Made by a program: the position numbers and the translations under genes. A stretch of 10,616 bases of DNA from UBA11136 sp964482135 (GTDB lineage Bacteria > Pseudomonadota > Alphaproteobacteria > UBA11136): NCBI GenBank assembly GCA_964482135.1, contig CAYZWF010000054.1, positions 1 to 10,616 on the forward strand. The letters run 5' to 3'. Under the pieces are notes generated by a model. That model did no database searches. It was not told the DNA's origin and worked only from the letters and a program-made list of their open reading frames with translations. Of the stretch, positions 1 through 5,585 are shown in pieces; position 1 is the stretch's first letter; each line of letters starts with the position of its first letter.

Positions 1-941
1 CCACCGAACCCCGCGACGTCAAGGCCATGTACCAGGCCACCCGCCATGACCTGATCCTGCTCGACATCCAGATGCCGGAGCTCGACGGCTTCGGGGTGAT
101 GGCACAGCTGGACGAAATCAAGGGCGACGATTACCTGCCCATTATCGTCCTCGCCGCGGCCCAGGACACCGACACCCGCCACCGCTCGCTACAGGCCGGG
201 GCCAAGGATTTCCTCACCAAGCCCTTCGATACCGTCGAGGCCTTGAACCGCATTCGCAACCTTCTCGAAGTGCGGCTGCTCCACAACCAAGTCTGCGATT
301 ACAACGAAGTCCTGGAGGATAAGGTGCGGGAACGCACCAGGGAGCTTGAGGAAACCCGTCTCGATATCATCCGCCGTTTGGGCCGTGCCGCCGAATACCG
401 CGATAACGAAACCGGCATGCATGTGATCCGCATGAGTAAGTTCAGCGAGCTTCTGGCCCGCGAGGCGGGAATGAGCGAATCCGACTGCCATGGCCTGCTC
501 ACCGCCGCCCCCATGCACGATATAGGAAAGATCGGCATTCCCGATAATATCCTGCTCAAGGACGGCCCCCTGGAACCGGAGGAATGGGAGATCATGAAGA
601 CCCATTCCGCCATCGGCGCGGAACTGCTGGAAGGCTACGACTATGGCGTGCTGGCGCTGGCCCGCGAGCTGGCCCTGACCCATCACGAGAAATGGGACGG
701 CGGCGGCTATCCCAAGGGTCTCAAAGGCGAGGAAATCTCCCTCGATGCCCGTATTCTCATGATCTGCGACGTGTTCGACGCCCTGACCTCGGAGCGGCCC
801 TACAAGAAAGCCTGGTCGGTGGAGGATGCCGTGGCCGAAATTGAAAAATGCGTGGGCAGCCATTTCGACCCCGATCTGGTACCCCTGTTCATGAAAATCC
901 TGCCCGAGATAATCAAAATCCGCGAGGAATTCCACGACTAG
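1..941 (+). CDS. Response regulator with HD-GYP cyclic-di-GMP phosphodiesterase domain (5' partial)
   Basis: The gene enters from beyond the left edge; the reading frame is open from base 3, so the ATG at 27 is internal. Counting that Met as residue 1, residues 1-85 are the second half of a CheY-like receiver: the phospho-acceptor Asp13 lies in LLDIQMPELDG and the conserved Lys65 in LTKPF. A charged, probably coiled-coil linker (about 90-118) leads to an HD-GYP domain with the His164-Asp165 pair in MHDIGKIGIPD, downstream His193, His219 and His220, and the signature GGGYPKG (Gly227-Tyr228-Pro229). The layout is that of RpfG-type regulators, which hydrolyse cyclic-di-GMP in the cytoplasm when phosphorylated by a sensor kinase. 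The partner kinase is not in the window. The position where receivers normally carry a Thr/Ser (LTA) reads LAAA here. The metal and catalytic residues look intact, so an active enzyme is likely; the signal it responds to is unknown. Confidence 0.95.
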   Translation, partial: TEPRDVKAMYQATRHDLILLDIQMPELDGFGVMAQLDEIKGDDYLPIIVLAAAQDTDTRHRSLQAGAKDFLTKPFDTVEALNRIRNLLEVRLLHNQVCDYNEVLEDKVRERTRELEETRLDIIRRLGRAAEYRDNETGMHVIRMSKFSELLAREAGMSESDCHGLLTAAPMHDIGKIGIPDNILLKDGPLEPEEWEIMKTHSAIGAELLEGYDYGVLALARELALTHHEKWDGGGYPKGLKGEEISLDARILMICDVFDALTSERPYKKAWSVEDAVAEIEKCVGSHFDPDLVPLFMKILPEIIKIREEFHD

Positions 942-959
942 AGCGGAAATGCGCACAAG

Positions 960-991
960 ACAAAGGGACCGCGCGGCAACGGCCCCTTTGT
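960..991. terminator. Hairpin between convergent HD-GYP gene and tRNA-Arg
   Basis: Bases 960-967 (acaaaggg) pair perfectly with 984-991 (ccctttgt), and a further ccg/cgg pairing (969-971 with 980-982) continues the stem after one mismatch. It sits 18 bases past the HD-GYP stop and 7 bases past the 3' end of tRNA-Arg, so it could end transcription from both sides. Neither strand has a proper run of T after the stem, so intrinsic termination is plausible but not certain. Confidence 0.45.
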
Positions 992-997
992 GCGTTA

Positions 998-1074
998 TGG
1001 CGCGCCCTGCAGGATTCGAACCTGCGACCTACGGCTTAGAAGGCCGTCGCTCTATCCAACTGAGCTAAGGGCGC
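998..1074 (-). tRNA. tRNA-Arg (anticodon TCT), CCA encoded
   Basis: The minus strand folds as a complete cloverleaf. The acceptor stem GCGCCCT (1074-1068) pairs with AGGGCGC (1008-1002), followed by discriminator G and an encoded CCA (1000-998). The D arm is GCTC...GAGC. The anticodon arm ACGGC-CTTCTAA-GCCGT gives anticodon TCT, which reads AGA (Arg). The T arm contains GGTTCGAATCC. It lies 42 bases downstream of the NDUFS4-like gene on the same strand. I saw no good promoter in that gap, so it may be processed from a shared transcript. Confidence 0.97.
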
Positions 1075-1116
1075 CTGATATGATAAATCGCTTCGTCTCC
1101 GCGGGTTTTTGGCCGT

Positions 1117-1410
1117 TCAGCGCACACGGTTGTAACTGAAATTATCGGAATAGCTCTTGATCCGGGGACGCGGCTTGTGGGGCTCCTCCACCACATAGCT
1201 GAGGTGATAGCGGGTGGCGTAGGCCACCGCGTCCTCGCGGCTGTCGAATCTGAGACATACCTGCTGGCTGGTATCCTCCGAACCGGTCCAGCCCATCAGC
1301 GGGTCAAGAATCTTGGGGCCGGGATGACGGGGCTCCACCACCCAGTCCTGGCTGTGGGCGCGGCCCGACTGGGTTGGTGTCTTCCCCGGCTGATAAATAC
1401 GAACGTCCAT
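1117..1410 (-). CDS. NDUFS4-like accessory subunit of NADH:ubiquinone oxidoreductase (complex I)
   Basis: This 97-residue protein matches the ETC complex I subunit conserved region (mitochondrial NDUFS4 / 18-kDa AQDQ subunit). The family hallmarks are present: VRIYQPGKTPTQSGR at the N-terminus, DPLMGWT (about 36-42), QQVCLRFDSREDAVAYA (about 49-65) and the C-terminal SYSDNF. The subunit binds the peripheral NADH-oxidising arm of complex I on the cytoplasmic side; it is an accessory subunit without redox centres. The ATG at 1410 is chosen because GGGGGAG (1417-1423) sits five bases upstream; the in-frame GTG at 1416 would overlap that Shine-Dalgarno. The gene lies alone between two tRNA genes, away from any nuo operon in view. 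Its presence is the main reason for assigning the window to Alphaproteobacteria. Confidence 0.93.
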   Translation of the reverse strand: MDVRIYQPGKTPTQSGRAHSQDWVVEPRHPGPKILDPLMGWTGSEDTSQQVCLRFDSREDAVAYATRYHLSYVVEEPHKPRPRIKSYSDNFSYNRVR

Positions 1411-1445
1411 GATCACTCCCCCAATCGGGATATGGGGCGGGAAAC

Positions 1446-1522
1446 TGGTCGGGGTGAGAGGATTTGAACCTCCGGCCCCCTGCTCCCAAAGCAGGTGCGC
1501 TACCAGGCTGCGCTACACCCCG
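1446..1522 (-). tRNA. tRNA-Pro (anticodon TGG), CCA encoded
   Basis: The acceptor stem CGGGGTG (1522-1516) pairs with CACCCCG (1456-1450), followed by discriminator A (1449) and encoded CCA (1448-1446). The anticodon arm CCTGC-TTTGGGA-GCAGG carries TGG, which reads proline CCN codons. The T arm contains GGTTCAAATCC. A candidate sigma-70 promoter lies just upstream. The NDUFS4-like gene follows about 36 bases downstream on the same strand and may be transcribed with it. Confidence 0.97.
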
Positions 1523-1540
1523 CTAAACCTTTCCTCATCG

Positions 1541-1569
1541 GGGATACACGAATGTGGCCCCGACCTCAA
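1541..1569 (-). promoter_or_regulatory. Candidate sigma-70 promoter for tRNA-Pro and the NDUFS4-like gene
   Basis: Read on the minus strand, TTGAGG (-35, 1569-1564) and TATCCC (-10, 1546-1541) are separated by exactly 17 bases. Transcription would begin near 1534, about 12 bases before the tRNA 5' end. The -35 matches 4/6 and the -10 3/6 of consensus, so support comes mainly from spacing and position. Confidence 0.4.
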
Positions 1570-1612
1570 GCATCCATCATCCGAAGTCATCCGGATATTA
1601 TCATGCATGACC

Positions 1613-1662
1613 CGGCGCAAAAGCGGCCAAAAACCGCTGCCAATGGCACGGCCATTGCGCCG
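1613..1662. repeat. Nested inverted repeats (possible three-way junction or DUF192 terminator)
   Basis: An outer perfect 8-bp inverted repeat (cggcgcaa 1613-1620 with ttgcgccg 1655-1662) encloses two hairpins: agcgg/ccgct (1622-1626 with 1634-1638, loop ccaaaaa) and caatggc/gccattg (1641-1647 with 1651-1657, loop acg). The last shares three bases with the outer stem, so the full forms compete. On the minus strand the first hairpin is followed by TTTT, so it may end DUF192 transcription before tRNA-Pro. On the plus strand the element lies 53 bases upstream of a small ORF and could be its leader. Between 1523 and 1715 I see only this element and the tRNA-Pro promoter. Confidence 0.4.
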
Positions 1663-1715
1663 AAACACCCGCAGGGGAGGAGTAACACCATTGGACACGC
1701 ATGTAGGAGGTCCAA

Positions 1716-1862
1716 ATGTTACGACTTTCAAGTCTTTTCGCTTCCGCCCTGGTGGCCTTCTCCGTTCCCGCCCTGCCCCGTTATCGGGCGGCGGACGGAA
1801 GAAGCGGATGCTCGATCCGGTCCCCGGCCACGATCCCTAGGCGGAAGGTGATTCCTCCGTAA
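1716..1862 (+). CDS. Small ORF with signal-peptide-like N-terminus, 48 residues; possibly a truncated gene start
   Basis: A perfect AGGAGG (1705-1710) lies five bases before this ATG, the best translation signal in the neighbourhood. The product begins MLRLSSLFASALVAFSVPA, a typical signal-peptide pattern: short positive n-region, then a hydrophobic stretch ending in small residues. It then turns into an arginine- and proline-rich tail with no family resemblance before the stop at 1860-1862. From 1781 onward it runs antisense over the 3' end of the convergent DUF192 gene, which explains the odd tail composition. It could be a real small exported protein, or the surviving 5' end of a gene whose remainder was lost when the low-GC DUF192 segment joined here. 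I do not recognise a family. Confidence 0.35.
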   Translation: MLRLSSLFASALVAFSVPALPRYRAADGRSGCSIRSPATIPRRKVIPP

Positions 1863-2311
1863 AGTTCTAGTGCGCCCAGCGCCCCATCACCCGAGGATAT
1901 AATCCTATCGGAAGGGGACGTGGCCCCAGACAGTCGCGATTCCGCCATGCATGAAATATGTTCCCAGTGTTCTATACGAAAAATACGCCCACCTTTATCG
2001 AAAAATAGTATGTCTAGAGGTATGTGCACATTCTTCAGCCACATGTGGCGCTCGGCCTCCTCCTCCCAGAGAAAAAGCATGCCTGCGTCATTGGCTAGTT
2101 CTTCGCGGAACATCAACCCGCGCGCGCGCTGTCGCGCGGACAGCGCTAGTTCCACCACGAATGAATGCTCCCGCCCATCGGCTCCGAGAATGGCAAGCCT
2201 CGAGGTTTCAAAAGTAACTGGATCGGGATTACGATTACCCGCAACGGTCTGTAACACCGCCACAAACAGAAAAAAGAAAGGAAATAGGTAAAAAGACAAC
2301 CGGCGTTCCAT
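1781..2311 (-). CDS. DUF192 family protein with signal peptide
   Basis: The 176-residue product starts with a long hydrophobic signal or anchor (residues 6-24, FYLFPFFFLFVAVLQTVAG) and continues as a DUF192 domain. Recognisable parts are RARGLMFREEL (63-72), GMLFLW (77-82), WLKNVHIPLDILFFD (91-105) and the end ALELYGGITFRLGIVAGDRIEHPL. DUF192 proteins are small exported beta-rich proteins of unknown biochemical role. The stretch around 116-142 (HISCMAESRLSGATSPSD) seems longer than usual, an apparent insertion of about ten residues before IISSG. Base composition is unlike the neighbours: bases 1921-2040 are 45% G+C by hand count (54 of 120), with ATA and AGT codons that other genes here avoid. 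No Shine-Dalgarno precedes the ATG, only an AT-rich taactta tandem. Recent transfer is a reasonable inference. Confidence 0.9.
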   Translation of the reverse strand: MERRLSFYLFPFFFLFVAVLQTVAGNRNPDPVTFETSRLAILGADGREHSFVVELALSARQRARGLMFREELANDAGMLFLWEEEAERHMWLKNVHIPLDILFFDKGGRIFRIEHWEHISCMAESRLSGATSPSDRIISSGDGALGALELYGGITFRLGIVAGDRIEHPLLPSAAR

Positions 2312-2404
2312 AACTTATAACTTAGACGGACCGTGGACCCGCATAAACCGTCCCAAATTTGTTATCAGATTCATGATCGGATTCGGGGCAGGACGTCATG
2401 GGCG

Positions 2405-2433
2405 TTGCAATCGCGTGGCGGCGGGTCTAGCTT
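2405..2433 (+). promoter_or_regulatory. Candidate sigma-70 promoter for the universal stress protein gene
   Basis: TTGCAA (2405-2410) and TAGCTT (2428-2433) are spaced by 17 bases, about 60 bases before the gene start. Matches to consensus are 4/6 and 3/6, so this is tentative. The rest of the 2312-2494 gap holds a small gtggc/gccac hairpin (2458-2472) and nothing else I can name. Confidence 0.3.
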
Positions 2434-2494
2434 TTTCCCGGGGCCGCGCTCAACATGGTGGCATAAAGCCACGGCGGCAAGGGAGCCCGGGATC

Positions 2495-3313
2495 ATGTAC
2501 AAGACCATTCTGGTGCATATGGCCAACGATGAAGGCCACATGACCCGCTTTAACATGGCCCTGGAAATGGCCAAGGCCTACCAGGCCCACCTTATCGCCC
2601 TCTACAACGCCTCGCCGGTCAGCATGCCCCAGGCCGGGCGCGGCGCGTCCATCGGCTATCTTGCCGAAGCCACCCAGATCGCCCGTGAAAAGGCCGCCAG
2701 CATCAAGGCCGAGGTAGAGGAAGCCTGCGCCCGGGCGGGCATTCCCGTGGAATGGCGCATGGGCGAGGGCGACCATATCAAGGTGCTGAGCCACCATGCC
2801 CTGGCCGTTGATCTGGTCATCGTCAGTCACGCCAAGGCCGATGAGAGGGAAGACCGCGTTACCTTCCACATCCCCGAGAACATGGTGCTCTATTCCGGGT
2901 GTCCGGTTCTGGTGATTCCCCACAAGTGCAAGGTTCTGATGCCCGGCAGCCATATTATGATTTCCTGGAAGGGATGCCGGGAATCCCTACAGGCCGTGCG
3001 CGACGCCATGCCGCTGCTGAAAATCGCCGAGAAAGTGACCATGTTCACCGTCGTCAAAACGTCACGGGACAGTGTCGAGGAACAGAAATTCGCCGATTTT
3101 CTATCCCGTCATGATGTCCTGGTGGATGTTGTGACGGACGAATCAGGCACCGGGAATGTGGGCGAGAGTATCCTTGCCAACGCCAAGAACCTCAATGCCG
3201 ACCTTATTGTCATGGGGGCTTACGGCCATTCCAAGATTCGTGAAATGGTGATAGGCAGCGTCACCAAATACGTCACCGCCAACATGACCATCCCGGTGCT
3301 TCTCTCCCACTAG
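2495..3313 (+). CDS. Universal stress protein with two tandem UspA domains
   Basis: The 272-residue protein consists of two UspA-type alpha/beta domains in tandem. The first (about 1-148) opens MYKTILVHM and ends CPVLVIPH. The second (about 150-272) carries a complete ATP-binding motif G-x2-G-x9-G-S (Gly241, Gly244, Gly254, Ser255 in GAYGHSKIREMVIGSVT) and ends IPVLLSH. The first domain lacks that motif: the equivalent stretch reads SHAKADEREDRVTFHIPEN. So nucleotide is probably bound only by the C-terminal half. The start is the ATG at 2495, with AAGGGAG (2479-2485) nine bases before it; the frame stays open upstream, but that stretch does not look coding. Tandem UspA proteins are cytoplasmic and linked to stress, starvation or low oxygen. 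The gene ends 21 bases from the stop of the convergent antiporter gene. Confidence 0.95.
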   Translation: MYKTILVHMANDEGHMTRFNMALEMAKAYQAHLIALYNASPVSMPQAGRGASIGYLAEATQIAREKAASIKAEVEEACARAGIPVEWRMGEGDHIKVLSHHALAVDLVIVSHAKADEREDRVTFHIPENMVLYSGCPVLVIPHKCKVLMPGSHIMISWKGCRESLQAVRDAMPLLKIAEKVTMFTVVKTSRDSVEEQKFADFLSRHDVLVDVVTDESGTGNVGESILANAKNLNADLIVMGAYGHSKIREMVIGSVTKYVTANMTIPVLLSH

Positions 3314-3334
3314 GGCGGATCAGAAAAAGACCCC

Positions 3335-4777
3335 CTAGGAGAAAAAGACCAAGGTCACCACCAGGAAGGCGGGCACCAGGAACAGAACCGACCAGCCCAT
3401 ATAGCCGAAGAAACTGGGCATGGGAATGCCCCGCTCCTCGGCGATGGCGCGCACCATGAAATTGGGCGCGTTACCGATATAGCTCATGGCCCCCATGAAG
3501 ACGGCGCCGCAGGATATGGCCACCAGCGTTGCCGATAACGGCCCCATCAGAGTTTCCGCATCGCCCCCGGCGGTGTTGAAGAACACCAGATAGGTGGGGG
3601 CGTTGTCGAGGAAGCTGGACAGTATGCCGGTGACCCAGAAATACATGGCGTTCACCGGCTCGCCATTCTCGCTCACCAGGTCTACCACCGCCGCCAGCGC
3701 GCCCTCGCCGCCGGCGCGCAGGATGGCGATGGCGGGAATGATGGTGATGAAGATACCCGCGAACAGCTTGGCCACTTCCACCATGGGAAACCAGGTAAAG
3801 GCATTGGCCCGGCGCTCTTTCTCCCTGGTCGCCGTCAGGGAAAGAAAAACCAGCCCCAGCAACAACAGGTCCCTGACGATATTCTGAAGCTGTACCGGAA
3901 CATGATTGACGGTAAAGCTGATTCCGGGAACCCAGAACCCGCTGAGCAGCACCGCCAGAATCACGCCGGAAAGCAGAAAGATATTCACCCAGCCCTCGAT
4001 GCTCAGGGGTACCATTTCGCCCTCTTCCGGGGGGCGCGATTCCAGTTCCATGCGGAAAAAATAGCTGTCGAGGAGGAAAAACATGGCCAACAGGATTCCC
4101 GCCACCACCACCATGGGCAAAAACAGGTTCAACATGGGCCAGAAGAAATCCACGCCCTTGAGAAATCCCAGAAACAAAGGAGGATCGCCCAGCGGCGTCA
4201 GCGAGCCGCCTACATTGGCCACCAGAAAAATAAAAAAGACCAGCACATGCACCTTGTGATGGCGCCATATATTGGCCTCGATCAGGGGCCGGATCAACAG
4301 CATGGCGGCGCCGGTGGTGCCCATGAAACTGGCGACGATTGTGCCGATAAGCAACAACATGGTGTTCACCCCCGGTGAACTCCACACGGTGCCCCTCAGG
4401 CGCACCCCGCCCGCCACCGTATAAAGGGCCAACAGAAGGATGATAAAGGGGATGTAATCCAACAGGGCGATATGCACCAATTCGTAGATGGCGGTCCCGG
4501 TGCCGAACACGAAGGTACAGGGAATCAGAAAAGCCAGCGCCCAAAAGGCCGAAATCTTACCGAAATGAGCGTGCCAGAAATTCGGGACCGTGAGCGGTAC
4601 CACGGCAATGGACAACAGCATACCGACGAAGGGAACCACCCATATGAGGTCAAGCTCCGCTCCCTCGAGATGAGGCGCGTCAAGGGGGACAACCTCGGCC
4701 CATGCCGGAGCACTCCCGGCCACAAGGAAAAGGCCAAGCAGGACAAGGAAAAAGCCGGAGGAGAAGCCGAATCTCAT
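3335..4777 (-). CDS. NhaD/CitMHS-type sodium:proton antiporter (ion transporter superfamily)
   Basis: This 480-residue inner-membrane protein has a cleavable-looking signal sequence (1-27, ending GSAPAWA), then roughly a dozen hydrophobic segments. Two ion-transporter-superfamily motifs appear in the two inverted halves: GGSLTPLGDPP (190-200), and FLDNAPTY (389-396) with SYIGNAPNF (432-440). These re-entrant-loop motifs are typical of proteins annotated as sodium:proton antiporter or putative citrate transporter (CitMHS_2). Ion exchange is more likely than citrate uptake, but the substrate cannot be fixed from sequence. The ATG at 4777 has no Shine-Dalgarno at normal spacing; the nearest AGG is 13 bases away, inside a repeated leader element. 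The leader is unusually structured and is listed separately. The chagasin-like gene lies about 200 bases upstream on the same strand. Confidence 0.88.
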   Translation of the reverse strand: MRFGFSSGFFLVLLGLFLVAGSAPAWAEVVPLDAPHLEGAELDLIWVVPFVGMLLSIAVVPLTVPNFWHAHFGKISAFWALAFLIPCTFVFGTGTAIYELVHIALLDYIPFIILLLALYTVAGGVRLRGTVWSSPGVNTMLLLIGTIVASFMGTTGAAMLLIRPLIEANIWRHHKVHVLVFFIFLVANVGGSLTPLGDPPLFLGFLKGVDFFWPMLNLFLPMVVVAGILLAMFFLLDSYFFRMELESRPPEEGEMVPLSIEGWVNIFLLSGVILAVLLSGFWVPGISFTVNHVPVQLQNIVRDLLLLGLVFLSLTATREKERRANAFTWFPMVEVAKLFAGIFITIIPAIAILRAGGEGALAAVVDLVSENGEPVNAMYFWVTGILSSFLDNAPTYLVFFNTAGGDAETLMGPLSATLVAISCGAVFMGAMSYIGNAPNFMVRAIAEERGIPMPSFFGYMGWSVLFLVPAFLVVTLVFFS

Positions 4778-4888
4778 CAGAACGTTGTTACCTAGGGGCT
4801 GACTGTTGCCTGGGGACTGTTACCTGGGAGGTTGGAATTACCTCCCAACCCCGGTGGGGGGAACCGGAGGCTGGGGCGAGCCCAGAGT
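4778..4888 (-). promoter_or_regulatory. Structured 5' leader of the antiporter gene (candidate riboswitch-like RNA)
   Basis: In transcription order the leader contains hairpin CTGGG/CCCAG (4885-4881 with 4875-4871) and hairpin CCGGT/ACCGG (4867-4863 with 4855-4851). These are followed by a pair of mutually exclusive stems, GGTTGG/CCAACC (4850-4845 with 4835-4830) and GGGAGGT/ACCTCCC (4846-4840 with 4832-4826). Then come three imperfect copies of AGGYAACAGTC-like sequence (4829-4787) leading directly to the start codon. No Shine-Dalgarno is seen. Competing helices plus repeats next to the start codon of an ion transporter suggest a regulatory RNA. I cannot assign it to a known class by eye. 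Confidence 0.45.
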
Positions 4889-4894
4889 GAGCAC

Positions 4895-4923
4895 AGTATG
4901 ACCCATGAGCCGGGGGCCGCCAA
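4895..4923 (-). promoter_or_regulatory. Candidate sigma-70 promoter for the antiporter gene
   Basis: On the minus strand TTGGCG (-35, 4923-4918) and CATACT (-10, 4900-4895) are separated by exactly 17 bases, each matching consensus at four of six positions. Transcription would start near 4888, giving a leader of about 110 bases that begins just before the first leader hairpin. Confidence 0.45.
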
Positions 4924-4941
4924 GACCGCATCAGGGCTTTT

Positions 4942-4961
4942 CCCGGTCATGCCCGGTCATG
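4942..4961. repeat. Tandem 10-bp direct repeat downstream of the chagasin-like gene
   Basis: The unit cccggtcatg occurs twice head to tail (4942-4951 and 4952-4961), starting 15 bases beyond the stop of the I42 inhibitor gene. Its role is unknown; it may be a chance duplication or a binding site. Confidence 0.6.
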
Positions 4962-4976
4962 AACGTGTACGGGCCG

Positions 4977-5414
4977 TTATTTGCCGGGAGCAAAGACAAC
5001 GGTAAAAACGCTCTCTCCCGGCGCATCATCGGCATCCCAGGGCCGCAGATAACGAAAAACAATGCGGCTGGTGCGGGGCACCAGAAAAGCGCCGTGACGC
5101 GCCCGAAAGGTCCAGACCTCCTTGCCCGGTGCCCCGGCGGCGGTGCTTTGCGGCGGCAGATAGCGGTGCAAAACGGCCTCCAGAAGGCTCTCGTCCAGGG
5201 ATTCCAGAAACCAGGAATATCCCGTGCTGGGGTTGGATTGCAGGGTAATGGTGAAGGTGGGCAGGGTTTGGCGCACCAAAATGGTGGCGTCCTTTTCCGC
5301 CGCCTGGGTCGCAACCGGAGATACGGCCAGGAACGAGACTGCGGCAAAAACGCGCAAGCACCGGGACAAACCGGCCATGGGGGTGACAGTCGGGAAGAAA
5401 AATTTCCGTCTCAT
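4977..5414 (-). CDS. Chagasin-family (I42) secreted cysteine protease inhibitor
   Basis: The 145-residue product has an N-terminal export signal (1-38, hydrophobic core FAAVSFLAVSPVA, likely cut after ATQA) and a single beta-rich inhibitor domain. The three loops that chagasins insert into papain-like active sites are all present: NPSTGY (61-66), GAPGKEVWTF (94-103, the GxGx loop) and RPW (124-126). The family blocks papain-type (C1) cysteine proteases; in bacteria it is thought to act in the periplasm or outside the cell. The ATG at 5414 is preceded by a fair GGTGAG at suitable spacing. An internal Met13 would also give a signal peptide but has no ribosome site. No cysteine protease is encoded in the window. 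The gene is divergent from the aor operon. Confidence 0.88.
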   Translation of the reverse strand: MRRKFFFPTVTPMAGLSRCLRVFAAVSFLAVSPVATQAAEKDATILVRQTLPTFTITLQSNPSTGYSWFLESLDESLLEAVLHRYLPPQSTAAGAPGKEVWTFRARHGAFLVPRTSRIVFRYLRPWDADDAPGESVFTVVFAPGK

Positions 5415-5516
5415 AACGACTCACCATAGCAGAGCGCGCGTCACAACAGCCAGCCATCCCCTCTCCCTGGTGCCCGTGATTCGACAGTATCGCCAAAAAC
5501 TATATGAAACTTGCTG

Positions 5517-5545
5517 TTGATAGGCCTTCCTCCCTGCTCTATCAT
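5517..5545 (+). promoter_or_regulatory. Near-consensus sigma-70 promoter of the aor operon
   Basis: TTGATA (5517-5522) and TATCAT (5540-5545) are spaced by exactly 17 bases, and each matches its consensus at five of six positions. The predicted start near 5552 gives a leader of about 34 bases before aorA, ending in the purine-rich GAGGAGGGGGAGGA ribosome site. I found no convincing FNR-type (TTGAT-N4-ATCAA) or sigma-54 site in 5415-5585. Confidence 0.65.
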
Positions 5546-5585
5546 TCTGGGAAACTGGATATCGTCGAGGAGGGGGAGGACGACA

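Noticed and set aside
189..956. 255-codon open frame antisense to the HD-GYP gene
   Set aside because: There is no family resemblance, and the sense frame carries intact receiver and HD-GYP motifs.
1655..1690. Resemblance of gccgaaacacccgcagggg to the glycine-riboswitch core
   Set aside because: Only a short piece matches from memory, the flanking helices are absent, and no glycine-metabolism gene follows.
1446..2311. Possible integration of the low-GC DUF192 segment at tRNA-Pro
   Set aside because: I found no second copy of the tRNA 3' end, no integrase and no flanking direct repeat, so an att-site interpretation is unsupported.
2333..2494. Longer N-terminus for the universal stress protein (start at 2333)
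   Set aside because: The added 54 residues do not look like any UspA extension and overlap a candidate promoter. The ATG at 2495 has a Shine-Dalgarno and gives the standard UspA N-terminus.
3471..4544. 357-codon open frame on the minus strand in another frame of the antiporter gene
   Set aside because: Its product is Arg-, Gly- and His-rich without membrane segments or motifs, while the overlapping frame encodes a complete transporter.
5415..5585. FNR or sigma-54 control of the aor operon
   Set aside because: No TTGAT-N4-ATCAA or TGGCAC-N5-TTGC pattern is present; the near-consensus sigma-70 promoter explains the region better.
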